Of a stretch of DNA of 64,000 bases, positions 15,453-23,146 are shown in pieces. The translations under genes and the position numbers were made by a program. Under the pieces are notes generated by a model. It had not been told where the DNA came from and ran no database searches. It was given only the letters and a program-made list of their open reading frames with translations. This DNA comes from Acidovorax sp. 1608163 (GTDB lineage: Bacteria; Pseudomonadota; Gammaproteobacteria; Burkholderiales; Burkholderiaceae_C), in contig NZ_CP033069.1 of assembly GCF_003669015.1 (NCBI RefSeq), forward strand, positions 4,784,501 through 4,848,500, written 5' to 3'. Numbering within the stretch: the stretch's first letter is position 1; the number at the start of each line of letters is the position of its first letter.

Positions 15453-16304
15453 TTATTGGGGCAGATCGCCCGCAGGGCGGCCCAGCCACTTGCTCGACAG
15501 CTTGTCCAGGTCGCCCGCCTTCTTGGCGTCGGCAATGATTTCGTTCACGCGGGTGCGCAACTTGTCTTCGCCCTTGGCCACGCCAATGAAGTTGGGGCTG
15601 TCTTTGAGCAGCAGCTTGTATTCGGTCTGCAGCTGTGGGTTCTTCACCATGATGGTGCCTGCGGTGGAGGCGCTGGTCGCAATGGCCTGCGTCTGGCCCG
15701 ATACAAAGGCCGAGATGCTGGCGGCATGGTCTTCAAAGCGCTTCACGTCCACACCGGCGGGGGCCACCTTGGCCAGCTCCTGGTCTTCCATGGCGCCGCG
15801 CGTCACGGCCACGCTCTTGCCGGTCAGGTCGGCAAAGCTCTTGATGTTCAGGCTCTTGCTGGCAAACACAGCCTGGAAGAACGGGGCGTAGGCGGCAGTG
15901 AAGTCGATCACCTTCTCACGCTCGGCGTTCTTGCCCAGGGTGGAGATCACGAGGTCGGCCTTTTGCGTTTGCAGGTAAGGAATGCGGTTGGCGCTGGTCA
16001 CCGGGATCAGCTCCACCTTCACGCCCAGCTTGGTGCCAATGTAGTTGGCCATTTCCACATCCAGGCCCTGGGGCTTGAGGTCGGTGCCGACAAAGCCGTA
16101 GGGCGGGTAGTCGGTGGGGATGGCGATCTTGATCTCTTTGGCCTTGAGGATGTTGTCGAGCGCGCTCTGGGCGTGCGCCGCAGGTGCCGCCAGGGCTGCC
16201 ACAAAGCCCGCTGCGGCCAGCAGGGCCAGTGCCGTGCGGCGGGTGCGGTGGCTGTCCGCAGCGGCAGCAAAGGAAGAGGTACGGGAACTCATCAAGGCGG
16301 TCAT
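15453..16304 (-). CDS. Polar amino acid ABC transporter, periplasmic binding protein
   Basis: 283 residues from ATG 16304 (AGGAG 7 bases upstream). The signal peptide is long (about 45 residues) with RTRRTALALLAAAGF, cleaved near AHAQ. The mature part follows the SBP_bac_3 pattern: IKIAIPTDYPPYGFVGTD, GLDVEMANYIG, ADLVISTLGKNAERE, DLTGKSVAVTRGAMEDQ. The acidic and aromatic pocket residues fit a polar amino acid but do not identify it. The start codon overlaps the stop of the regulator gene (ATGA). Confidence 0.92.
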   Translation of the reverse strand: MTALMSSRTSSFAAAADSHRTRRTALALLAAAGFVAALAAPAAHAQSALDNILKAKEIKIAIPTDYPPYGFVGTDLKPQGLDVEMANYIGTKLGVKVELIPVTSANRIPYLQTQKADLVISTLGKNAEREKVIDFTAAYAPFFQAVFASKSLNIKSFADLTGKSVAVTRGAMEDQELAKVAPAGVDVKRFEDHAASISAFVSGQTQAIATSASTAGTIMVKNPQLQTEYKLLLKDSPNFIGVAKGEDKLRTRVNEIIADAKKAGDLDKLSSKWLGRPAGDLPQ

Positions 16305-17098
16305 AGCAAGGCTCCTAGGTAGGCAGACCCGTCGTCGGACGGTGAGGGGGTGGAAGATGTGGGAGAGGTGGATGCAATGGCTTTGCGCGCAGCGGGCCGC
16401 CTTTTGGCGGCTTGCGGCGGGGTCTTGGCCACCGGGGCCAGCGCGTCGCGCAACCCGGCCAGGGGGTCGGTCTGGGCTTGCAGGCGCAGCGCCGCCTGCA
16501 CGGTGCCGATGTGGTCGGCCATCAGGGTCTCGGCGCGGTCGATGTCGCCCGCCTCCAGCGCCTCGACGATGCGCACATGGTCCGCACAGCTTTGGGCCGC
16601 ATCGTGCGAAGACTGGTAGAGCATGGCGATGAGCGTGGTGCGGGCGGTGTAGTCGCGCAGCGTGTCGGCCAGCAGCGCATTGCCCAGGCATTCGGCCAGG
16701 CACACATGAAAGTCGCCCAGCAAGTAGGTGCGCATGCCCACATCGCTGCCCGCCAGGGCGGCCTTTTCGCGCGCCAGGTGGTTCTTGAGCTGGCGCAGCG
16801 CGCCCGGGTCCACCGCGCGGGCTTTGAGCTGGTGCAGCAAGCCCAGCTCGATCACGCGCCGGGCCTCAAACGCTTCGCGGGCCTCGTCTTGCGAGGGCTC
16901 CACCACATACCAGCCACGCCGCGCACTCACCGTGACGATGCCGCGCGTGGACAGCCGCGTCAGCGCCTCGCGCACGATGGTGCGGCTGCAGTCAAACAGC
17001 ATGGCCAGTTGCTGCTCACCCAGGCGCGAGCCGGGGGCGAGCTTCTGGGCCATCACGGCTTCCATGATGCGGTTGCTGATGTCGGTGGCGGTGGTCAT
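16301..17098 (-). CDS. GntR-family regulator with FCD domain
   Basis: 265 residues: an N-terminal winged helix (about 1-70, CSRTIVREALTRLSTRGIV) and an FCD ligand-binding domain (about 75-205) with the metal-binding Asp/His pattern (DFHVCLAE, CADHVRIVEALE, MADHI). The last 45 residues are a low-complexity Ala/Ser/Pro/Lys tail. It is first in the ABC operon and its TGA overlaps the binding protein ATG, so it probably represses its own operon and responds to the imported ligand. A likely operator sits 30 bases upstream of its start. Confidence 0.88.
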   Translation of the reverse strand: MTTATDISNRIMEAVMAQKLAPGSRLGEQQLAMLFDCSRTIVREALTRLSTRGIVTVSARRGWYVVEPSQDEAREAFEARRVIELGLLHQLKARAVDPGALRQLKNHLAREKAALAGSDVGMRTYLLGDFHVCLAECLGNALLADTLRDYTARTTLIAMLYQSSHDAAQSCADHVRIVEALEAGDIDRAETLMADHIGTVQAALRLQAQTDPLAGLRDALAPVAKTPPQAAKRRPAARKAIASTSPTSSTPSPSDDGSAYLGALL

Positions 17099-17127
17099 TG
17101 ACCCAACCTACGCAGGTTCTGTGCCAA

Positions 17128-17139
17128 CTGGTATACAAG
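17128..17139. promoter_or_regulatory. Candidate GntR/FCD operator
   Basis: CTGGTATACAAG: a near-palindrome with the centre GTATAC, close to the TGGTATACCA / TTGTATACAA sites bound by several FCD-subfamily GntR proteins. It lies about 30 bases upstream of the regulator start. Confidence 0.5.
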
Positions 17140-17411
17140 ACCGATGCACCACGGTGGCGCACCTGTTTCGTGCACACGGGCCCTGGCGAGGGGTCTCCAC
17201 GCCCCGACCGCACCAGTTCAACGCAAGGCGCAAGGCAACAGCGCCAACACTGGTGCACACGCCAGCGCCAAGGCGGTGCAGCCCGCCACAGGTGTGGGGC
17301 ACTGCTTCAACTTTCTTTACTGTGCGGCGGGCTATCTTTACCCCCGGCACATGTGGACCTGCAGGCGGCTTCGTAGCCTCGTCGCTTTACCGACCACTAC
17401 AAGGAAATCCT

Positions 17412-18188
17412 GTGTCCCACCGCTCCCCTCGCTCGGCATTCACCGCCCACCTGCCCCCCACCCGCCGCAGCGTGCTGGCATCGGCCCTGGGCCTTGTGGG
17501 CGCGGGCAGCGCGCTGGCCCTGACCGGCTGCGGCGGGCTGGGCAGCGAAGCCCAGCTGCGCTTCATCAACGCCACGGTGGATTACACCCAGGCCGACTTC
17601 TACGCCGCAGGCGAGCGCGTGGCCGCTTCGCTGAGCAACGGGGGCAACATCTCTGCCTGGTATGCCGTAGAAGCCGACAGCACCCAGATCGCGCTGTACG
17701 CCGCTGGAGGCTCCAGCGCCAAGCTCACCGAAACCCGCACGCTGGAAGAAGACACCTACACCAGCTTGCTGGCCTACGGCTCACTGGCCAACAGCCTCAA
17801 GTTCAAGTTCTTCGCCGAATCCAACAGCAGCGCAGACAGCAGCAAGACCAAGGTGCGCGTGTTCCACGCCTGCGAAAGCCTGAGCGGCCTGGACCTGTAC
17901 CTCACCAACACCAGCAGCTTGAGCGGGCTGAGCCCCACCGCCACGGTCACGGAATACGGCGACATCAGCGACTTTGTCTCGGTGTCGTCCGGCCTTTACC
18001 GCGTGCGGCTGACCAGCAAGGATGACCAGAGCAATGTGCTGTTTGACTTCACCAGCCAGATCACGCTGGGCAGCACCTCGGTGGTCACGCTGATCGTGGT
18101 GCCGCGCAGCAGCGGCTCGTACCCCAACATCAGCGCGCTGCAAGAGCAAGGCGGCTACGCCCTGCTGGCGAACTCGCTGGTCAGTTAA
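17412..18188 (+). CDS. DUF4397-type lipoprotein
   Basis: 258 residues from GTG 17412 (AAGGAA 5 bases before). The N-terminus has TRRSVLASALGLVGAGSALA, a twin-arginine-like signal, then lipobox LTGC. The mature part has the LRFINATVDYTQADFY start and repeated beta-strand pattern of DUF4397, with a second copy around VRVFHACESLSGLDLYLTN. The family is thought to be surface or periplasmic with beta-sandwich domains; function unknown. No ATG gives a better start. Confidence 0.75.
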   Translation: MSHRSPRSAFTAHLPPTRRSVLASALGLVGAGSALALTGCGGLGSEAQLRFINATVDYTQADFYAAGERVAASLSNGGNISAWYAVEADSTQIALYAAGGSSAKLTETRTLEEDTYTSLLAYGSLANSLKFKFFAESNSSADSSKTKVRVFHACESLSGLDLYLTNTSSLSGLSPTATVTEYGDISDFVSVSSGLYRVRLTSKDDQSNVLFDFTSQITLGSTSVVTLIVVPRSSGSYPNISALQEQGGYALLANSLVS

Positions 18189-18276
18189 GCGCCGCTCAAC
18201 CCCTGCCACGCAGGCCATCGGTGGCAGGCGGCGGGCGCCGGTGGTATTCTTTTCGGCCCACCCAGGAGACCCGCCC

Positions 18277-19701
18277 ATGAACGCCCCCACCGCTGCCGCC
18301 CACCTGCTGCCCGCCATTGCCCTGCGCGATGTGCCCCAGGCACTCATCGACGCCCTGCAAACCCACTTTGGCGCGCAATGCTCGCTGGCCCAGGCCGTGC
18401 GCGAGCAGCACGGGCGTGACGAGGGCTCGCTGCAGGCCCCGCCCCCTAGCGCCGTGGTGTTTGCGGAAAGCACGCAGGACGTGGCCGACGCGGTGAAGCT
18501 GGCCAGCCAGTACGAAGTGCCCGTGATTGCCTACGGCGCAGGCTCGTCGCTCGAAGGCCATCTGCTGGCCGTGCAGGGCGGCGTCAGCATCGACGTGAGC
18601 CGCATGAACCGCGTGCTGAGCATCAACGCCGAAGACCTCACGGTGACCGTGCAGCCCGGCATCACCCGCAAGCAGCTCAATGAGGCCATCAAGGACACGG
18701 GCCTGTTCTTCCCCATCGACCCTGGCGCCGACGCCAGCATTGGCGGCATGGCGGCCACCCGCGCCAGCGGCACCAACGCCGTGCGCTACGGCACCATGCG
18801 CGAGAACGTGCTGGCGCTGCAAGTGGTCACCGCCAGCGGCGAAGTCATCCACACCGGCACCCGCGCCAAAAAGAGCAGCGCGGGCTACGACCTCACCCGC
18901 CTGATGGTGGGCAGCGAAGGCACGCTGGGCATCATGACCGAGATCACCGTGCGCCTGTACCCCCTGCCCGAGGCCGTGAGCGCCGCCATCTGCTCCTTCC
19001 CCAGCATCGAAGCGGCTGTGCGCACCACCATCCAGACCATCCAGCTGGGCGTGCCCATTGCCCGCGTGGAGCTGATCGACCGCCACACCGTGCGCATGGT
19101 CAACGCCCACAGCAAGCTGGGCCTGCGCGAAGAGCCCATGCTGCTGATGGAGTTCCACGGCTCGCCCGCCAGCGTGAAGGAGCAGGCCGAGATGGTGCAA
19201 GACATTGCCAACGAGTTTGGGGGCCAAGCCTTTGAATGGGCCAGCACCCCCGAGGAACGCACCCGCCTGTGGACCGCGCGGCACAACGCCTACTTTGCCG
19301 CCGTGCAAAGCCGCCCCGGCTGCCGCGCCATCAGCACCGACACCTGCGTGCCCATCAGCCGCCTGGCCGACTGCCTGCTTGAATCGGTGGACGAAGTGGA
19401 AGCCAGCGGCATCCCCTACTTCCTCGTCGGCCACGTGGGCGACGGCAACTTCCACTTCGGCTACCTCATCGACCCGAACAGCGCCGAAGAACGCACTCAG
19501 GCCGAAGCCATGAACCACACCCTGGTCGCCCGGGCCCTGAGCATGGGCGGCACCTGCACGGGTGAGCACGGCGTGGGCATCCACAAAATGGGCTTCTTGC
19601 TGGACGAGACAGGCGCCGGCGCGGTGGACATGATGCGCGCCATCAAGCGCGCGCTGGACCCGAAGAACATCCTGAATCCTGGGAAGATTTTTGCGATGTG
19701 A
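18277..19701 (+). CDS. FAD-linked oxidase, D-lactate dehydrogenase (cytochrome)/glycolate oxidase type
   Basis: 474 residues, normal length. An FAD-binding PCMH domain (about 55-235) shows AYGAGSSLEGHLL, PGADASIGGMAATRASGTNA and MVGSEGTLGIMTEI. The C-terminal oxidase domain has VGHVGDGNFHFGY and the terminal GTCTGEHGVGIHKMGF, with conserved His and Glu residues. It oxidises a D-2-hydroxy acid (D-lactate, glycolate or similar) and passes electrons to the respiratory chain. No glcE/glcF genes follow, which favours the single-subunit D-lactate dehydrogenase type. CAGGAG precedes ATG 18277. Confidence 0.88.
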   Translation: MNAPTAAAHLLPAIALRDVPQALIDALQTHFGAQCSLAQAVREQHGRDEGSLQAPPPSAVVFAESTQDVADAVKLASQYEVPVIAYGAGSSLEGHLLAVQGGVSIDVSRMNRVLSINAEDLTVTVQPGITRKQLNEAIKDTGLFFPIDPGADASIGGMAATRASGTNAVRYGTMRENVLALQVVTASGEVIHTGTRAKKSSAGYDLTRLMVGSEGTLGIMTEITVRLYPLPEAVSAAICSFPSIEAAVRTTIQTIQLGVPIARVELIDRHTVRMVNAHSKLGLREEPMLLMEFHGSPASVKEQAEMVQDIANEFGGQAFEWASTPEERTRLWTARHNAYFAAVQSRPGCRAISTDTCVPISRLADCLLESVDEVEASGIPYFLVGHVGDGNFHFGYLIDPNSAEERTQAEAMNHTLVARALSMGGTCTGEHGVGIHKMGFLLDETGAGAVDMMRAIKRALDPKNILNPGKIFAM

Positions 19702-19730
19702 GGGTGCGTGGCGATGCCACGGCCGTCGCA

Positions 19731-19799
19731 AATTTTGCTATTTAATTGATAGCCATCAGCGCTTTATCTGCAAGCTCTAGATGCCATATTGATTGCAAA
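19731..19799. repeat. Dispersed palindromic repeat, copy C (diverged)
   Basis: ATTGATAGCCATCAGCGCTTTA, then AAGCTCTAGATGCCATATTGA: a decayed copy of the AGCGCT-centred repeat with AT-rich ends, between the FAD oxidase gene and the next start. Confidence 0.5.
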
Positions 19800-19843
19800 A
19801 TCAGCACCTCGCTTGCCCCAACGCAGCGCTCCGAAGAAACACC

Positions 19844-20149
19844 ATGCCCTTTGACATGTACGCCAACGGCCAGCATGAGGCCATTGGGCACCAAGAGGAA
19901 TTCATCTTCGCGCTGATTCAGGCGGATGGGCAGCGCTTTCCGGCGCTGTCTGCGCTGTGGAGTGCGTACTACGATGACCCCCGCCTCTCCTCGGCGCAAG
20001 CCGGTGCGCTGCTGCATGAGCTGATCGATCTGCTGGCCAGCCATGGCGGCGCAGCCAACAAGGCGCTGGCCCATACCGTGGTGCGTCTCTTGCCGTTCTT
20101 CAGCATGGCCTGCAAGGGTGGTCATGAGATACGCACGGAGAGTGACTGA
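19844..20149 (+). CDS. Hypothetical protein
   Basis: 101 residues from ATG 19844; the start follows a weak GAAGAAA. The protein is soluble and mostly helical in appearance (EEFIFALIQADGQRFPALSAL, AGALLHELIDLLASHGG). I do not recognise the family. It sits in a run of small genes between the FAD oxidase and the ABM/NIPSNAP pair and has no clear partner. Confidence 0.5.
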   Translation: MPFDMYANGQHEAIGHQEEFIFALIQADGQRFPALSALWSAYYDDPRLSSAQAGALLHELIDLLASHGGAANKALAHTVVRLLPFFSMACKGGHEIRTESD

Positions 20150-20236
20150 GAGAATCGGCGTGCCCGTCGGAGACAAGCGCACCAGTGACACTACGTCTTT
20201 CGACGTCGCATGCCCCAACCCACCGGAGGAGTCTGT

Positions 20237-20443
20237 ATGGCTGAAGAGAAAACCAAGGGACCGGCTTCGTACTTTCCGTCCATTGAAAAGACTTACGGCA
20301 AACCGATTGCCCACTGGCTGGATGTTCTGAGCAATGCGGGCGAGCGCAAGCACATGGAGTACGTGGCCCTGCTGAAAGAGCAACACCAAATGGGCCACGG
20401 GCATGCCAATGCGCTGGTGGCGTACTTTCTTGCCAAGAGGTGA
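20237..20443 (+). CDS. DUF4287 protein
   Basis: 68 residues with the family sequence YFPSIEKTYGKPIAHWLDVL and MGHGHANALVAYFLAKR; nearly the whole protein is the domain. The role is unknown; the lysine/histidine-rich fold is found widely in bacteria. GGAGGA lies 6 bases before ATG 20237, so it is probably well translated. Confidence 0.8.
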   Translation: MAEEKTKGPASYFPSIEKTYGKPIAHWLDVLSNAGERKHMEYVALLKEQHQMGHGHANALVAYFLAKR

Positions 20444-20483
20444 ACGGCTTGGTCACTGCTACAGACATCCAACCACGCGCAAC

Positions 20484-20861
20484 ATGAACATGCCCCCAAT
20501 GAAACCGCTGTTTTCACAGTCAGAAAAGTTCCTTGCGGCCTTCAGTGCCATCTTGTTTGTGTTCGCCGCCGCTTGGGGAACATGGTATGAATCCCAGTCC
20601 CATCCCCTGCCTGCATTTCGAACCTTCTCTGGAAATCTCTGGGCCGCTTGGCCCGCTGCAGCGCTGGGCGCGTACATTGCTGCCGTGGTGGTGCTTCAGC
20701 GCAAGCACACGGCAGCGCAGCTGTACTTCCTCGCAGGATTTTCCGCCTGCGCATGGCTTGCCCTGGCAAGCTTCGTATCGTCCACAGCCACCATGAGCTT
20801 GGTCCTCGTTTCGGGCATGCTCTACCGCGCCGGCGATCGCACTTCAACCGCTACAAATTAA
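20484..20861 (+). CDS. Hypothetical membrane protein
   Basis: 125 residues with four hydrophobic segments (FLAAFSAILFVFAAAWG, WPAAALGAYIAAVVVL, LYFLAGFSACAWLALASF, TMSLVLVSGML). The last is short. There is no recognisable motif. It lies 40 bases after the DUF4287 gene. The start ATG 20484 has no good ribosome binding site; a nearby ATG at 20490 or 20499 is possible. Confidence 0.5.
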   Translation: MNMPPMKPLFSQSEKFLAAFSAILFVFAAAWGTWYESQSHPLPAFRTFSGNLWAAWPAAALGAYIAAVVVLQRKHTAAQLYFLAGFSACAWLALASFVSSTATMSLVLVSGMLYRAGDRTSTATN

Positions 20862-20928
20862 ATAGCATTTCAAATCCAAGGTCTGCCACTCAAAAGTCGC
20901 TAAACCTCAACACTTTTCGGAAATCCCT

Positions 20929-21147
20929 ATGAAACGTTTGAATTGGCAACGCAACACCTTCCTTGGGCTGGCCTGCATCGCGCTGGCAGGCTGTGGCGCA
21001 GATGTGGCCACCACGGCCGTGACCACCACCAAGCTGCAGGCAGCGCAAGCCAAGCAAGCGGCGGCCCAGGCCGAGCAAATCAAAGCGGGCCTGGCACAAG
21101 CAGCGCAAAGCGCTGAGGCGCGGGCGTCAGCGGCAGAAGGCCAATGA
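20929..21147 (+). CDS. Small lipoprotein
   Basis: 72 residues: FLGLACIALAGC is a lipoprotein signal with lipobox LAGC (Cys near residue 22), followed by an Ala/Gln/Lys-rich helix (KLQAAQAKQAAAQAEQIKAG) that should form a coiled coil. Function unknown; possibly a small envelope structural lipoprotein. Confidence 0.6.
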   Translation: MKRLNWQRNTFLGLACIALAGCGADVATTAVTTTKLQAAQAKQAAAQAEQIKAGLAQAAQSAEARASAAEGQ

Positions 21148-21160
21148 CCTCTCTCTGCGC

Positions 21161-21505
21161 TCATCCATGCACAGCGCGCGAATCGAGCGGCACCTGCGCC
21201 CGGTCGTTCAAGCCATAGTCCCGCACCACCGCTGCCACACGCAAGCGGTAGTCGCTGAAGATATGGGCACGGCCCCGCTGCTGCGTGTCCCGGTGCGCCT
21301 CCACCTGGCGCCAGCGGGCCACGGCGGCTTCGTCGCGCCAGAAGGACAGCGACAGCAAACGGCCTGGCTCGCTCAGGCTTTCAAAGCGCTCGATGGAGAT
21401 AAAGCCGTCCACTTGTTCCAGCAGCGGGCGCAACGCGGCGGCGGCTTGCAGGTACGCATCCCGTTGGCCAGGGGCGGGCTGTACCTCAAAGATCACGGCC
21501 ATCAT
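21161..21505 (-). CDS. Antibiotic biosynthesis monooxygenase (ABM)-domain protein
   Basis: 114 residues with the ABM dimeric ferredoxin-like pattern: [16 protein letters not shown], then [12 protein letters not shown] and [18 protein letters not shown] with the His-rich stretch [11 protein letters not shown]. Relatives degrade haem or oxidise aromatic compounds, but most are uncharacterised. Its start overlaps the stop of the NIPSNAP-like gene (ATGA), so the pair is translationally coupled and probably acts together. Confidence 0.75.
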   Translation of the reverse strand: MMAVIFEVQPAPGQRDAYLQAAAALRPLLEQVDGFISIERFESLSEPGRLLSLSFWRDEAAVARWRQVEAHRDTQQRGRAHIFSDYRLRVAAVVRDYGLNDRAQVPLDSRAVHG

Positions 21506-21852
21506 GCGTGGGCTCCTTCCACCCAGGCGTGGGCGGGCAGGCTGAAGGTGCCCTCCACCACCTGGGGGAAGCTGCGCTCTTCGCGCAGGATGATGCGCTG
21601 TTGCTGGGCCATGGCAAAGTTTGCTTGCCCCTCGGGGTCGGCCCGCAAGCGGGCGCGGTAGGCCTCGTACGCGGCCAGCGAGTCAAAGCCAATCAAGCCC
21701 CAAGCCTCGTAGTTGCTGCCCTCGTGCGGCACAAAGTAGCCCAGCAGGTGGCCGCCGCAGCGGGGAATGATCTGCCCCCAACGGCGGGCGTACTCGGCAA
21801 ACGCCTCGCGCTGGAAGGGATCGATTTCGTAACGGATGAAGCAGGTGATCAT
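21502..21852 (-). CDS. NIPSNAP-family protein
   Basis: 116 residues from ATG 21852. Alpha/beta dimeric-barrel sequence: [21 protein letters not shown], then [13 protein letters not shown] and [18 protein letters not shown]. This is the NIPSNAP pattern, structurally related to ABM domains like its downstream partner. Function unknown. It diverges from an ArsR regulator gene 78 bases away whose operator probably controls this pair as well. Confidence 0.75.
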   Translation of the reverse strand: MITCFIRYEIDPFQREAFAEYARRWGQIIPRCGGHLLGYFVPHEGSNYEAWGLIGFDSLAAYEAYRARLRADPEGQANFAMAQQQRIILREERSFPQVVEGTFSLPAHAWVEGAHA

Positions 21853-21908
21853 GGCGGCATTGCGGTGAAGTGGGTAGGCCCTGCACGATAGACGGTTGAC
21901 GGGCATGA

Positions 21909-21932
21909 ATGGTTCGCTGAAGATCGAACCAT
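21909..21932. promoter_or_regulatory. Operator of the ArsR-type regulator
   Basis: ATGGTTCG (21909-21916) - CTGAAGAT - CGAACCAT (21925-21932): perfect 8-base arms, 8-base spacer. The right arm includes the first two bases of the start codon at 21931. Position and symmetry fit autorepression and control of the divergent NIPSNAP-ABM pair. Confidence 0.6.
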
Positions 21933-22641
21933 GAAAGACGGACCCCACATTGCGCGCATTGCCGCACTGATCGGAGACACAGCGCGGGCCGATGTGCTCA
22001 CGGCGCTGATGAGCGACCGCGCACTCACCGCCACCGAGCTGGCCGCCGTGGCAGGCGTGACCAAGCAGACCATCAGCGCCCACCTGGCCAAGCTGCTGGA
22101 TGCCGGGCTTCTGGCGGTCGAACAGCAAGGCCGCCACCGTTACTTTCGGCTGGCCAATGCCGATGTAGCGCAGCTGCTGGAGTCGCTGATGAATGTGGCC
22201 TTCCGCTCTGGCGCGGTGCGTGTGCGCTCCAGCCCGCGCGAGCCCGCCCTGCGCCGCGCCCGCATGTGCTACGACCACCTGGCGGGCGAGGTGGGCGTGC
22301 AGCTGTACGAAGCGCTGGTGCGCCAAGGGCTGTTGCAGCCTGCGCCGGATGGCGTGGCCCTGACGCCCGCAGGCACGGACTGGTTCACCCAGGTGGGCAT
22401 CGACACAGCCGCCCTGCAGCAACAGCGGCGCATGCTGTGCCGCCCCTGCCTGGACTGGAGCGAGCGCCGCCACCACCTGGGCGGTGCGCTGGGGGCCGCA
22501 TTGCTGCAGCGCTTGCTGGAGGGCGGCTGGGCTCGCCGCGCACCAGCCACCCAAGGCACGCCCTCGCGGGTGGTGCAGTTCACGCCCAAGGGCGAGCTGG
22601 CGCTGCGCGAGTGGCTGGCCGCTACGGCCCCCGCTCACTGA
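21931..22641 (+). CDS. ArsR-family transcriptional regulator
   Basis: 236 residues. The winged helix is at about 10-85 ([33 protein letters not shown] split as helix-turn-helix, then the RHRYFRLA wing). The long C-terminal part (about 100-236) has a [23 protein letters not shown] stretch; the two Cys could bind metal or sense redox state. Such long ArsR proteins typically regulate an adjacent small gene set, here the divergent NIPSNAP and ABM genes. A palindromic site overlaps its own start. Confidence 0.82.
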   Translation: MKDGPHIARIAALIGDTARADVLTALMSDRALTATELAAVAGVTKQTISAHLAKLLDAGLLAVEQQGRHRYFRLANADVAQLLESLMNVAFRSGAVRVRSSPREPALRRARMCYDHLAGEVGVQLYEALVRQGLLQPAPDGVALTPAGTDWFTQVGIDTAALQQQRRMLCRPCLDWSERRHHLGGALGAALLQRLLEGGWARRAPATQGTPSRVVQFTPKGELALREWLAATAPAH

Positions 22642-22688
22642 CAGCCGTCCACCGGCACCCGCCCGAATCGCCCCCTCCCGATCACTGC

Positions 22689-23012
22689 ATGAAAACCCTG
22701 CTGCTCTTCACCCTCACCGCCCTGGCCGAAATCGTCGGCTGCTACCTGCCCTAGCTGTGGCTCAAGCAGAGCAAGCCAGCGTGGCTGCTGGTGCCTGCTG
22801 CGGCCAGCCTGGCACTGTTTGCGTGGCTGCTGACGCTGCACGACACCGCAGGCGCTGGCCGGGTGTATGCGGCGTATGGGGGGGTCTACATTGGCGTGGC
22901 ACTGGCCTGGCTGTGGGCGGTGGATGGCATCCGGCCCACGGCCTGGGATGTGGCCGGGGTGCTGGTGGCGCTGGTGGGCATGGCCATCATCGTGCTGCAG
23001 CCGATGAAATGA
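22689..23012 (+). pseudogene. YnfA/UPF0060-family membrane protein, nonsense mutation
   Basis: The reading frame of 107 codons is a full-length YnfA: four membrane segments, LAEIVGCYLP at the start, [19 protein letters not shown] in the middle, IVLQPMK at the end. Codon 22 is TAG (22752-22754) where the family has Trp (P-W-L-W-L-K). A single G-to-A change from TGG explains it. The rest is intact with no further damage, so the loss is recent, or the base is an error. A restart downstream would lack the first membrane segment. Confidence 0.85.
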
Positions 23013-23025
23013 ATACACCCCTGAG

Positions 23026-23146
23026 TCGCCTTCGGCGCCTCCCCCCTCTCCTTCGGGAGGGGGGCGTCCCCGGCGCGGCGGGGTGGCCCTTGCGCGAGGA
23101 CACTGGCCTGCGCCGCGCCAGTCTCGAATGCTGCGGCGCCCAGGCC
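23026..23146. repeat. GC-rich intergenic repeat with strong hairpin
   Basis: GAGTCGCCTTCGGCGCCT leads into a hairpin CCCCCCTCTC (23041-23050) / GGGAGGGGGG (23055-23064), then a GCGCGGCG-rich tail. I recognise the general form from intergenic regions of Comamonadaceae, where it recurs. It separates the convergent ynfA-type gene and binding-protein gene and may help stop transcription. Confidence 0.5.

Noticed and set aside
13960..15891. 643-codon plus-strand frame over the ABC permeases
   Set aside because: Antisense of two permeases with intact EAA motifs; no protein-like character.
16728..17411. Long N-terminal extension of the DUF4397 lipoprotein gene
   Set aside because: The extension overlaps the GntR gene on the other strand and would bury the lipoprotein signal; GTG 17412 with AAGGAA is consistent.
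22752..22754. TAG as selenocysteine/pyrrolysine-type recoding in the ynfA-type gene
   Set aside because: Selenocysteine uses TGA, and pyrrolysine is not expected in this lineage; a point mutation from TGG explains the stop.
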